A stretch of 20,687 bases of DNA. Source: Pseudomonadota bacterium. GTDB lineage: Bacteria > BMS3Abin14. Position 1 is the stretch's first letter. Each line of letters opens with the position of its first letter. The position numbers were made by a program, and so were the translations under genes. The stretch lies in NCBI GenBank assembly GCA_003229755.1, contig QIFJ01000164.1, positions 1 through 20,687 of the forward strand, written 5' to 3'. Of the stretch, positions 1 through 6,187 are shown piece by piece. The notes under the pieces were generated by a model, which saw only the letters and a program-made list of their open reading frames with translations, had not been told where the DNA came from and did not search any database.

Positions 1-148
1 TGGTCACAAGGGTTTCCACAGCAACTCTGCATTCTGGATCATCCTTTATCATTGAATCGAGGATGGCATCTGATATCTGATCTGACACCTTATCCGGATG
101 CCCCTCGGTAACAGACTCCGAGGTGAAAAGGTAATTTTTCATGCTCAT
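1..148 (-). CDS. metK: S-adenosylmethionine synthetase MetK, N-terminal part only
   Basis: Makes S-adenosylmethionine from methionine and ATP in the cytoplasm. Only about 49 N-terminal residues are in the window; the gene runs off the left edge. The readable N-terminus contains SESVTEGHPDKVSDQISDAI, the strongly conserved MetK opening with the ATP-binding His-Pro-Asp-Lys. Two ATGs are possible, at 148 and 142. I chose 148 because the Shine-Dalgarno AGGAG at 156-160 lies 7 nt upstream of it and 13 nt from the other. HPr ends 84 bp upstream, and that gap is too short for a SAM riboswitch, which I do not see. It follows the PTS genes where ptsI might have been expected. Confidence 0.95.
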   Translation of the reverse strand, partial: MSMKNYLFTSESVTEGHPDKVSDQISDAILDSMIKDDPECRVAVETLVT

Positions 149-232
149 TTCAGCGCTCCTTGTAATTTTTTTGCCGAACCGTTGGTTTTTATCAGATTAA
201 GGGTGGTTATTCAACATTAAATGGATCAGCAC

Positions 233-499
233 CTAATTTTCCCCAAACCCCGCGTTTACGAGATCTGCAAGCACTCTTACCGCTTCGTCAGCATCTGAGC
301 CATCAGCCTCGATCATGATCCTGTCACCTTTTGCAGCTGCCAGCGTTAAAACACCCATGATGCTCTTGCCGTTTACGCGCGCTTTTCCCTTATACACCCA
401 GATCTCGCTGTTATAGGTGGAGGCTTCCCGGACAAATCGGGCTGCAGCCCGGGCGTGCATCCCAAGCCTGTTTATGACGGTTACTTCCACGGTAACCAC
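233..499 (-). CDS. ptsH: Phosphocarrier protein HPr
   Basis: Small PTS phosphocarrier: accepts phosphate from Enzyme I on His15 and passes it to EIIA; HprK can phosphorylate Ser46. The frame is open further upstream, to 580. I place the start at GTG 499 because this gives 88 residues (family 85-90) and puts the key residues at their canonical numbers: His15 in RLGMHARAAA, Arg17, and Ser46 in VNGKSIMG. GGAGG at 504-508 lies 4 nt upstream of this GTG. ATG 526 or GTG 490 are alternatives. The start overlaps the 3' end of the EIID gene by 19 bp, so translation is probably coupled. Presence of Ser46 together with hprK in the same cluster indicates a kinase-regulated HPr, unlike enterobacterial NPr at the same locus position. 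No Enzyme I gene follows. Confidence 0.93.
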   Translation of the reverse strand: MVTVEVTVINRLGMHARAAARFVREASTYNSEIWVYKGKARVNGKSIMGVLTLAAAKGDRIMIEADGSDADEAVRVLADLVNAGFGEN

Positions 500-1215
500 G
501 TTACCTCCAATCCGAAACCCATCCATCCCAAGATCACTACCGCCACGAACACTACCGAAAAGGTTCTGAATGTGCCCCATCCCCTGGAAAATAGCAAAAG
601 GGATAATCCGAATATGACGATGCTCACACCGGGAGATTCAAATCTGAAGGCAGCCAGACCCAGAAGGAATCCCAGGGCAGGGATGATTATCAACTGTGCC
701 CCTTGTATAGCACCTCTGAAATTTCTGTCCGTAATAAAATCCAGGGGATTTCTGGCATTATCAAAGCCTTTGCCCAGCAGAGTCCACCTGGTCCATATGT
801 TGAACAGGTTGAACGATACGAGAATATACGCTATCCCCAACCAGGGCGTGTGCAGTGAGATCCCCAGTCCGATAATAATGAACATGGGTCTCAATGACCC
901 CCAGAAGAGACTGTCGCCCAGAGCTGCCAGAGGACTCATGAGATTATCCTTGGCCGAGATACTTCCAAGGGGATCTCCTTCCTTTTCAAGGCGGGCGACA
1001 ACACCGATAAGATATGGGGCCATAAATGGGTGTGTATTGAAAAAGCCCAGGTGCCGTCTCAGAGCGCTGCGGGTACCGTCCTCCACATTTCTTTCCAACC
1101 AGCCTGATATTGAATAAAAGAAACCCAGACCCTGCATATGGCGGAAACTCCAGGATCCCTGGAGGAAAAGAGACTTCAGCACAAACCCTGCCCTGTCTTT
1201 GAATGACAGTTTCAT
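481..1215 (-). CDS. PTS mannose/fructose/sorbose family EIID membrane subunit
   Basis: Membrane subunit that forms the sugar channel with EIIC in mannose-family PTS permeases. The 244-residue product begins MKLSFKDRAGF, with QGSWSFRHMQGLGF near the N-terminus and the family-typical segment MSPLAALGDSLFWGSLRP mid-protein. Several hydrophobic segments follow toward the C-terminus. The frame is open upstream to 1551, but that part overlaps EIIC and has no family character. The ATG at 1215 overlaps the EIIC stop as ATGA, which fixes the start. At 244 residues it is shorter than enterobacterial ManZ (about 285). Substrate cannot be told from the sequence. Confidence 0.92.
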   Translation of the reverse strand: MKLSFKDRAGFVLKSLFLQGSWSFRHMQGLGFFYSISGWLERNVEDGTRSALRRHLGFFNTHPFMAPYLIGVVARLEKEGDPLGSISAKDNLMSPLAALGDSLFWGSLRPMFIIIGLGISLHTPWLGIAYILVSFNLFNIWTRWTLLGKGFDNARNPLDFITDRNFRGAIQGAQLIIIPALGFLLGLAAFRFESPGVSIVIFGLSLLLFSRGWGTFRTFSVVFVAVVILGWMGFGLEVTWLPWK

Positions 1216-1910
1216 AGCCTTATACCCAGACTGACAAGGACTCCCGCAGCCAGGCCAAATGTAAAACCCAGCCAGGCCTTTCCCCTGACCTTCCCCGACG
1301 TCAATCCTGCCAGCCCCACGAAAAGGGGAACAACACCTGCACCAGCAAAGAGGAGCGAGATTCGGGGATAGGCACTGAACAGGTAAGAGCAGATGGTCAC
1401 AAGGAAAATACCGGCGAGGAATAGAGAAACAGTATTCATAAGAAAGTACCTCCCCAGAGAAACAAAATGTATCGCCCTGGCAGCCCGGAACTTTTCGAGC
1501 CGCACGTAAGCGGTAGCTCTGGTGACAAGACGCTCGTTGGACCTTCTCCATGAAAGATCCACTACCCTGTCAACGACAGATGATGGAAGGGAGAGGATAA
1601 TAGCAGCTGATGCGCTCTGCAAAGTTCCCAGTCCAGAGCGGGCTGTAACGACTGTGATCAATACCGCTATCAGAGATGGATATAGAGGATGGTAGGGAAC
1701 ATGAGCCCCTACCGGCAGGGAACGCAGAAAAAGGAGTTCATACACCAGCCCGATGAATACTGCCTCGTTGGGGTATCCCAGAAACAATCCCAGTAAAGGA
1801 GCTGCCACAATAGGCCTTGAAACCATAAACTGGCCAAAACATGTCCTGTCCAGACTCACAACCCCGCCGAAGATAGCGGTTATGACCAAGGGGACAAGGA
1901 ATTCGCTCAC
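1212..1910 (-). CDS. PTS mannose/sorbose family EIIC membrane subunit
   Basis: Integral membrane permease subunit that partners EIID. The 232-residue protein is mostly hydrophobic segments. The N-terminal part resembles the sorbose-IIC family: DRTCFGQFMVSRPIVAAPLLG, then LGYPNEAVFIGLVYELLFL and LPVGAHVP, the usual substrate-region motifs. It is shorter than typical IIC proteins (about 250-270). Both ends are ATGA overlaps, with EIIB at 1907-1910 and with EIID at 1212-1215, so EIIB, C and D are probably translated as a coupled unit. Sugar specificity is unknown. Confidence 0.9.
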   Translation of the reverse strand: MSEFLVPLVITAIFGGVVSLDRTCFGQFMVSRPIVAAPLLGLFLGYPNEAVFIGLVYELLFLRSLPVGAHVPYHPLYPSLIAVLITVVTARSGLGTLQSASAAIILSLPSSVVDRVVDLSWRRSNERLVTRATAYVRLEKFRAARAIHFVSLGRYFLMNTVSLFLAGIFLVTICSYLFSAYPRISLLFAGAGVVPLFVGLAGLTSGKVRGKAWLGFTFGLAAGVLVSLGIRL

Positions 1911-2395
1911 CTGCGAACATCCTCATGGCAAACCAGCTTGAAAAGATCGTGGCATCGTCCATCCGGAACATCCCTGACCTCAAGGGCGATACCCATATCA
2001 TGAAGCTTTTTCACCAGGGTGACGTCATTCTTGTTAAGAAAGACAGAGGGAGTGATCTGGTGCCCACCTCGGAGATTGTGGATATTCCCAACATTAATAT
2101 TTCCCATGCTAAAGCCGTTTTCGACTGCTGAGACAAGGGAATTGAGGGAGTTAAAAAGGATCATAACCCTGTTCAGCCTGTCTGATGCCAGCGCCTCGGA
2201 AAGTTCAGCCGTTGCAATAATACGTAGCCCCAGTCCTGAAGGCAATATCATGCGCATGAGACGGCATCTTGACTCATCCAGGCATATTTCGTCATCTACC
2301 ACGTAAATGGCATCCGCCCCGACAAATGGAACCCAACCCTCTACTATCTGGCCGTGAATAAGTCGGTCATCAACTCGTACGAAAACAACAGGCAT
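1907..2395 (-). CDS. PTS mannose/sorbose family EIIB
   Basis: Cytoplasmic EIIB that takes phosphate from EIIA on a histidine and gives it to the incoming sugar. The 162-residue product starts MPVVFVRVDDRLIHGQ; the active-site histidine is His14 in the family signature RxDxRxxHGQ. Length is typical for a free-standing mannose-family IIB. Two bases separate it from the end of EIIA, and its stop overlaps the EIIC start as ATGA. EIIA and EIIB are separate proteins here, unlike E. coli ManX where they are fused. Confidence 0.93.
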   Translation of the reverse strand: MPVVFVRVDDRLIHGQIVEGWVPFVGADAIYVVDDEICLDESRCRLMRMILPSGLGLRIIATAELSEALASDRLNRVMILFNSLNSLVSAVENGFSMGNINVGNIHNLRGGHQITPSVFLNKNDVTLVKKLHDMGIALEVRDVPDGRCHDLFKLVCHEDVRR

Positions 2396-2397
2396 AC

Positions 2398-2808
2398 TTA
2401 ATCTCCAGAGAGGTATTCCGCAGCAACCTTTATATGGTCCCTGCCGTAATCCTTCAGCACAGCGGCTGCCTGCCTTATATTCAGAGAGCTATCCAGATTG
2501 TAAAGTTTCGTGAGCATGGGCAGATTAACACCTGTAATGACCTCCGTCCGGCCTTCTCTCAAAAAAGAGAGGCTGATATTTGAAGGCGTTCCTCCGAACA
2601 TATCCACAAGGAGCAAACAGCCGTTCTCCCCATTAACTTCCTTGATGGCCTTTTCGATCTCATCTCTTATCTTGTCCACATCATCCGATGCTCCTACTGA
2701 AACATATGCCAAATTTTTAAGCTGTCCGGTGATAAGTGAACACGTTTCCATAAGCGCCTGTCCCAGATCTCCGTGCGTGACAAGCACAACACCAAACTTC
2801 TCAGCCAT
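2398..2808 (-). CDS. PTS mannose family EIIA
   Basis: Cytoplasmic EIIA that accepts phosphate from HPr and passes it to EIIB. The 136-residue protein begins MAEKFGVVLVTHGDLG, with the active histidine at His12 in the canonical VTHG context, and has VDMFGGTPSN further on, a conserved mannose-IIA motif. It lies 3 bp after the rapZ stop, and EIIB follows 2 bp after its own stop. In several deltaproteobacteria a mannose-type EIIA follows rapZ without a permease and is thought to be regulatory; here the full EIIBCD set follows, so transport is plausible. Confidence 0.94.
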   Translation of the reverse strand: MAEKFGVVLVTHGDLGQALMETCSLITGQLKNLAYVSVGASDDVDKIRDEIEKAIKEVNGENGCLLLVDMFGGTPSNISLSFLREGRTEVITGVNLPMLTKLYNLDSSLNIRQAAAVLKDYGRDHIKVAAEYLSGD

Positions 2809-2811
2809 GGC

Positions 2812-3684
2812 TCAACTGCCCTCCTTGATATCGCGGTGGCGAACCTGAAGATTTACCAGCTCGCTGCTCCCGAATCTCTCAGCCAGCCTCTGAAGGACAA
2901 CAACGGACCGGTGCCTCCCCCCTGTGCATCCCACAGCCACAGTGAGGTAGCCTCTGCCCTCCGATGCATACCTGGGAAGCATCTCCTCAATAAAATCGCC
3001 CAATCCACTTATGAAATCAAGAGTTCCAGGCGATTGTTCAACATACTTGATCACATCCTGGCAGGTGCCATCCTTTTCCCTCAGCCCATTCACAAAAAAG
3101 GGATTGGGCAGGAATCTGACATCGAAGACCAGGTCGGACTCCATGGGGATCCCGAACTTATATCCAAAGGAGAGAAATGTCAGCAGCATCCCGGCTTCAA
3201 GGTCGGTATCGCTGAAACGATCCCTCAGAATAGTCTTCAAATCATGTGGCGAAAGATCTGAGGTATCCAGAACCAGGTCTGAAACATTAACGATATTCTG
3301 CATGAGTTCAGCTTCACGGCTTATCGACTCTGAAAGCGGCATAGGGGCATCTAGAGGATGGACGCGACGAGTCTCACTGAACCTTCGCTGAAGGATCTCA
3401 GGAGACGCGACCAGGCATACGACGTAAACCTCATACCCTGATTTTGACAGTGCGTCCAGAACGGCTGGAAACCGGTGAGACAGCTCCCTTTCCCTGCTGT
3501 CCATCACCATGGCAGCACGCTCGAAATCGATGTGACCCTTTTTGACGAGACTAATAAATGGTTCCAGGAGCTCCACCGGAAGATTATCAACAGTATAAAA
3601 ACCCAGGTCCTCAAGGGTCTTTAACGCGACGCTTTTGCCGGCACCCGAAAGACCTGTGATTATCACAAAGCTGGTTTTGCTCAT
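2812..3684 (-). CDS. rapZ: RapZ/YvcJ family nucleotide-binding protein (RNase adapter)
   Basis: P-loop nucleotide-binding protein; in E. coli RapZ delivers the sRNA GlmZ to RNase E to control amino-sugar synthesis, and the Bacillus homologue YvcJ hydrolyses nucleotides. The 290-residue product has Walker A GLSGAGKS at residues 11-18, YTVDNLPVEL soon after, and the C-terminal-domain motif GCTGGRHRSV. Length fits the family (about 285). The start at 3684 is fixed by its distance to Walker A. The upstream hprK frame overlaps its first 74 bp. Whether it handles an RNA here is unknown; the gene position rpoN-hpf-ptsN-rapZ is the same as in E. coli. Confidence 0.95.
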   Translation of the reverse strand: MSKTSFVIITGLSGAGKSVALKTLEDLGFYTVDNLPVELLEPFISLVKKGHIDFERAAMVMDSRERELSHRFPAVLDALSKSGYEVYVVCLVASPEILQRRFSETRRVHPLDAPMPLSESISREAELMQNIVNVSDLVLDTSDLSPHDLKTILRDRFSDTDLEAGMLLTFLSFGYKFGIPMESDLVFDVRFLPNPFFVNGLREKDGTCQDVIKYVEQSPGTLDFISGLGDFIEEMLPRYASEGRGYLTVAVGCTGGRHRSVVVLQRLAERFGSSELVNLQVRHRDIKEGS

Positions 3685-4612
3685 TCCACAGATTCCAGGT
3701 CAGGTTTTTTCTTCTTAATTCCTGAGCGGCATGATACCCCATCGTCTTCAGAAGGTGGTTCCTTGCCGCGACTTCCACAATGAGTGTGAGGTCTCTGCCC
3801 GGGCGTACCGGGATCTGCAAAAATGGGATCTCGACTCCAAGAATTGAATATGTGTATTCAGTGAGTCCCACTCTCTCCACATCCAGGCCCTCTTCCCACT
3901 CAATGAGCTCCACAACGTGCTCCACTTTCTTGACTGTCCTGATGGATGAAACACCGTACAGATCTTTGATATTTATGATCCCTAGCCCTCTAATTTCCAT
4001 ATGATTCCTGATGAGATCCGCGCCACTGGCAAACAGGACGCCAGGGACCTTCCTCTTTATGATAACCACATCGTCAGCAACAAGTCGGTGTCCCCTCTCG
4101 ACCAGTCCCAGGGCGCACTCACTCTTGCCGATACCGCTTTTGCCCATGAAAAGGATCCCTACACCGTGGACGTCTACCATACAGCCGTGTATGGATGTCT
4201 CCGGCGCCAGGACATCTTCAAGATAGGTCGTAACTGTTCTGATGAGTGTTGAGGAGATCTCGGTTGTCCTGAACAAAGGTACCTTGCAACTGTTGGCCAT
4301 ATCGATCAGGTCTTCCGGGATATCAAGACCTTTTGCAACAATGAGGCATGCGATACCTGTCGAGCACAGTTCCGCAAGGCGTTTTCTGGCCAGTTTCTTC
4401 TCGAGGGTTGAAAGGTAGGAGATCTCTGTTTCGCCAAGAATCTGAACCCTCTCAGGATGAAGCTGGTCGAGGTAGCCTGCCAGGGCAAGTCCAGGTTTCT
4501 GGATCCTGGCGATCCTGATATGTCTGTCGAGTCCTTCTCTGCCGGCGAGGAACTCAAGGTTGAGGTCCTCGCGGTTGTGATCATAGAAGTATTGAACCGT
4601 TATGCTGATCAT
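3611..4612 (-). CDS. hprK: HPr kinase/phosphorylase
   Basis: Bifunctional enzyme that phosphorylates HPr on Ser46 and reverses the reaction, linking energy state to PTS activity. As read, 333 residues: N-terminal domain to about 130; His149 in the DVHGVG segment, matching the catalytic His of the family; Walker A GKSGIGKS at 157-164; family signature MEIRGLGIINIKDLYG at 205-220; and the conserved C-terminal helix ending near MGYHAAQEL (291-299). The last 24 residues are read from the start of rapZ in another frame and look unrelated to the family. A slippery A AAA AAC at 3710-3704 precedes them; a -1 shift there would give a 310-residue protein ending at an ATGA junction with rapZ. The start at 4612 has only a weak Shine-Dalgarno. 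A 217-bp gap separates it from ptsN. Confidence 0.93.
   Translation of the reverse strand: MISITVQYFYDHNREDLNLEFLAGREGLDRHIRIARIQKPGLALAGYLDQLHPERVQILGETEISYLSTLEKKLARKRLAELCSTGIACLIVAKGLDIPEDLIDMANSCKVPLFRTTEISSTLIRTVTTYLEDVLAPETSIHGCMVDVHGVGILFMGKSGIGKSECALGLVERGHRLVADDVVIIKRKVPGVLFASGADLIRNHMEIRGLGIINIKDLYGVSSIRTVKKVEHVVELIEWEEGLDVERVGLTEYTYSILGVEIPFLQIPVRPGRDLTLIVEVAARNHLLKTMGYHAAQELRRKNLTWNLWNEQNQLCDNHRSFGCRQKRRVKDP
3704..3710 (-). other. Canonical -1 slippery heptamer A AAA AAC near the end of hprK
   Basis: Read on the minus strand in the hprK frame, codons 301-303 are AGA AAA AAC, so the last A of codon 301 plus codons 302-303 form A AAA AAC, in the correct phase for -1 frameshifting. 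After a -1 shift, the next codons encode PDLESVE and then TGA at 3683-3681, which overlaps the rapZ ATG. No strong downstream stem-loop or clear upstream Shine-Dalgarno stimulator was seen. The same outcome would follow from one extra A in this run, so a sequence error is an equal possibility. Confidence 0.5.
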
Positions 4613-4744
4613 TCAGCTCTGGTAAGGAATGACGGGCCCAATGCAGGGTCCATCGAACTGCTAATGCTTAGCAGGTACGGTTTTCCGAAGCTATATGGCT
4701 CAGTTAGTGGCCTCAGAAAATTACGAACTGTCGAGTATTGTTTC

Positions 4745-4805
4745 AGTTCCAAGTGTTGCATTATATACTATTAACCTTGGAACTTGGAACCTGGAACTTG
4801 GAACC
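4745..4805. repeat. TTGGAAC heptamer array with inverted partner, downstream of ptsN
   Basis: Positions 4776-4803 are four tandem 7-bp units, CTTGGAA, CTTGGAA, CCTGGAA, CTTGGAA, followed by CC. AGTTCCAAG at 4745-4753 is a perfect 9-bp inverted copy of CTTGGAACT at 4776-4784, with a 22-nt AT-rich loop between. The array begins 24 bp past the ptsN stop codon. In the mRNA it could fold into a stem-loop, but no T-tract follows, so it is not an ordinary terminator. Confidence 0.8.
4760..4765 (-). promoter_or_regulatory. Possible -10 element of an internal promoter for hprK-rapZ-PTS
   Basis: The minus strand reads a perfect TATAAT here, in the AT-rich loop between the heptamer array and its inverted copy, about 150 bp upstream of the hprK start. 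The -35 region falls inside the heptamer array; at 18-bp spacing it reads TTCCAA, only 3 of 6 consensus bases. A weak sigma-70 type promoter is possible, but a chance TATAAT in AT-rich DNA is not excluded. The rest of the 4613-4829 gap shows nothing else I can name. Confidence 0.3.
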
Positions 4806-4829
4806 AGCTCTGTCCTCAGACAGTCAGCA

Positions 4830-5291
4830 TCAGCACTGCGAATCCTCTTTAGAGATAGTTTTGTATAGCATCTCGACCCCGGTTGCGTTCAACAGCTCCT
4901 CACGGCAAACCTTGTTTTTTATGATCCGGGATATTCTGGCCAGAGCCTTAAGATGTTCCCCAGCGGAATCTTCAGGCGCTACCAGCAGGAAAAAGAGGTT
5001 CACAGGCTGGCCATCAGCTGAATCGAAATCAATACCCTCCTTTGAGCGGCCGAAAACGATCAATATCCTTTCCAGGCCCGCCAGACGCCCGTGGGGAATC
5101 GCTACTCCATGACCGATCCCCGTGCTGCCCAGTTTCTCGCGCTCGACGAGTACCTGAACAAGGGCCTCCGAATCCTCGATCTTCTCCATGTCAGCCAGGT
5201 GAGATGAAAGCTCCCTGAGGACATCCTCCAGATTGCTGGCTGAAAGATCCTGCAAAACATCCTGTGGGGTAAGGAAATCTACTATTTTCAT
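4830..5291 (-). CDS. ptsN: EIIA-Ntr-type PTS regulatory protein PtsN
   Basis: Fructose/nitrogen-type EIIA domain protein that acts as a phosphorylation-dependent regulator rather than in transport. The 153-residue product carries STGIGHGVAIPHGRL, with the phosphorylatable histidine at His67 in the IPHG motif, and FFLLVAPED typical of this domain. Length matches E. coli PtsN (163). It starts 13 bp after the hpf stop and follows rpoN-hpf as in many proteobacteria. Its phosphodonor here would be the HPr of this cluster or an NPr elsewhere; the window shows only HPr. Confidence 0.94.
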   Translation of the reverse strand: MKIVDFLTPQDVLQDLSASNLEDVLRELSSHLADMEKIEDSEALVQVLVEREKLGSTGIGHGVAIPHGRLAGLERILIVFGRSKEGIDFDSADGQPVNLFFLLVAPEDSAGEHLKALARISRIIKNKVCREELLNATGVEMLYKTISKEDSQC

Positions 5292-5303
5292 GGCACTGTC
5301 AAC

Positions 5304-5849
5304 CTAATCTTCGAGGTGGGGCTCGATGAGTCCGTGCTGGCCGTCATCACGGATATAGATCACATTCAGTTCTCCGGTCGCAAAGTTATTGAAAAGAAGG
5401 AAACTCTTGTTCATGAGCTCCATCTGCATTACTGCCTCGTCCACAGTCATGGGCTTTAAGATCAGCTCTTTATGCTGGATTATCTCCTGATCAGTAGTTG
5501 AAACAGCTGGTTCTTCCAGGACGGAGTGCCTGGCTTTAAAGACCCTGATCTGGTCTCTGTCTTTCTGCCCAACGATCTTTTCGCGGTATTTCCTGACCTG
5601 CCTGTCAAGTTTGTCCAGGACAAGATCAATAGAGGAGTACATATCGTTGGTCTCCTCCTTACCCTTTATTATTATACCGTTTGCCGTGACCGTGACCTTG
5701 GAAATATGTCTGTACTTCTCAACCTGAAAGACAACCTGGGCGGAAACCGGTTCACTCAGAGGTTTTAGGACCTTGCCCAGTTTCTCCTCAACATAACTGC
5801 GCAGGGCATCGCTTTGCTCCATCTTTTTGAACGATACCTCAATCTGCAT
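5304..5849 (-). CDS. hpf: Ribosome hibernation promoting factor, long form
   Basis: Binds the 30S decoding region and, in its long form, dimerises 70S ribosomes to 100S in stationary phase. The N-terminal half (residues 1 to about 100) is the S30AE/YfiA domain: MQIEVSFKKMEQSDALRSYV, then VTVTANGIIIKG. The C-terminal part, about 120-181, is the dimerisation domain of long HPF, with MTVDEAVMQMELMNKSFLLF and a final HGLIEPHLED. Enterobacteria carry only a short HPF at this locus, so this 181-residue long form would need no separate dimerisation factor. The start at 5849 is supported by AGGAGG at 5857-5862, 7 nt upstream. Confidence 0.95.
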   Translation of the reverse strand: MQIEVSFKKMEQSDALRSYVEEKLGKVLKPLSEPVSAQVVFQVEKYRHISKVTVTANGIIIKGKEETNDMYSSIDLVLDKLDRQVRKYREKIVGQKDRDQIRVFKARHSVLEEPAVSTTDQEIIQHKELILKPMTVDEAVMQMELMNKSFLLFNNFATGELNVIYIRDDGQHGLIEPHLED

Positions 5850-5850
5850 T

Positions 5851-5863
5851 CAGGAACCTCCTG
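5851..5863 (-). promoter_or_regulatory. hpf: Small hairpin that could mask the hpf ribosome binding site
   Basis: In the mRNA the sequence CAGGA-GGU-UCCUG lies directly before the hpf start codon. The left arm plus loop contains the AGGAGG Shine-Dalgarno. Five base pairs with a 3-nt loop is a weak structure, so an effect on translation is only a possibility. Confidence 0.35.
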
Positions 5864-5956
5864 TTATTCACTATTTGAAAATAAAAAGTGGACGTAACCA
5901 CAGTTAATTCACAAAGTCAACCCTAACATCAACCTGATCGTCACACCGGTATGGGT

Positions 5957-6118
5957 ATTGATCGTGTCCAACGACCAAAGACCAATGTAAATCATTGATC
6001 GTGTCCAACGACCAAAAACCAATGACCAATGTAAATCATTGATCGTGTCCAACGACCAAAGACCAATGTAAATCATTGATCGTGTCCAACGACCAATGAC
6101 CAAAGACCAATGTAAATC
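5957..6118. repeat. Compound tandem repeat, alternating 37- and 44-bp units of CCAANGA heptamers
   Basis: Four units at 5957-5993, 5994-6037, 6038-6074 and 6075-6118, with lengths 37, 44, 37 and 44. Each contains a 16-bp linker (AAATCATTGATCGTGT across unit junctions) plus three or four heptamers from the set CCAACGA, CCAAAGA, CCAAAAA, CCAATGA, CCAATGT. The 37/44 pattern is therefore 16+3x7 and 16+4x7. The array occupies most of the 338-bp gap between rpoN and hpf. It is not a CRISPR: linkers are identical and the unit length changes by 7. The remainder of the gap, 5864-5956, shows no gene. Confidence 0.9.
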
Positions 6119-6133
6119 TTTCTATAAAATTTG

Positions 6134-6173
6134 AATGATTTTTCACGTTGGTCATTGGGCGTTGGTCATTGGT
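6134..6173. repeat. Inverted copy of the CCAANGA heptamer repeat just past the rpoN stop
   Basis: On the plus strand 6146-6173 reads CGTTGGT, CATTGGG, CGTTGGT, CATTGGT, which are reverse complements of the heptamers in the array at 5957-6118. AATGATTT at 6134-6141 is the reverse complement of part of the linker. GACCAATGACCAA at 6091-6103 pairs perfectly (13 bp) with 6162-6174. The block begins about 14 bp past the rpoN stop in the transcription direction, so the rpoN-hpf mRNA could form a long stem-loop here. Confidence 0.8.
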
Positions 6174-6187
6174 CTCGGGCGTTGCCC

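Noticed and set aside
149..232. SAM riboswitch before metK
   Set aside because: The gap is only 84 bp and has no stem set resembling a SAM riboswitch.
455..1117. Plus-strand open frame of 220 codons
   Set aside because: Antisense to EIID, which has clear PTS motifs; no plausible protein features on this strand.
1216..1551. N-terminal extension of EIID to 356 residues
   Set aside because: The extension is read out of frame from the EIIC gene and is Cys/Arg-rich; the ATGA start at 1215 gives the family N-terminus.
4030..4045. Sigma-54-like motif inside hprK
   Set aside because: It is within coding sequence and mismatches the consensus at the R and W positions; taken as chance.
4810..4823. 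Terminator after ptsN (CTGTC-CTCA-GACAG)
   Set aside because: The stem is five base pairs and no T-tract follows on the minus strand.
5909..6103. Minus-strand open frame of 64 codons across the tandem repeat
   Set aside because: It only translates the repeat units, giving a repeated peptide with no ribosome binding site or family likeness.
5957..6118. CRISPR-like repeat array
   Set aside because: The sequence between heptamer blocks is identical each time, unit length changes by 7 bp and there are no unique spacers or cas genes.
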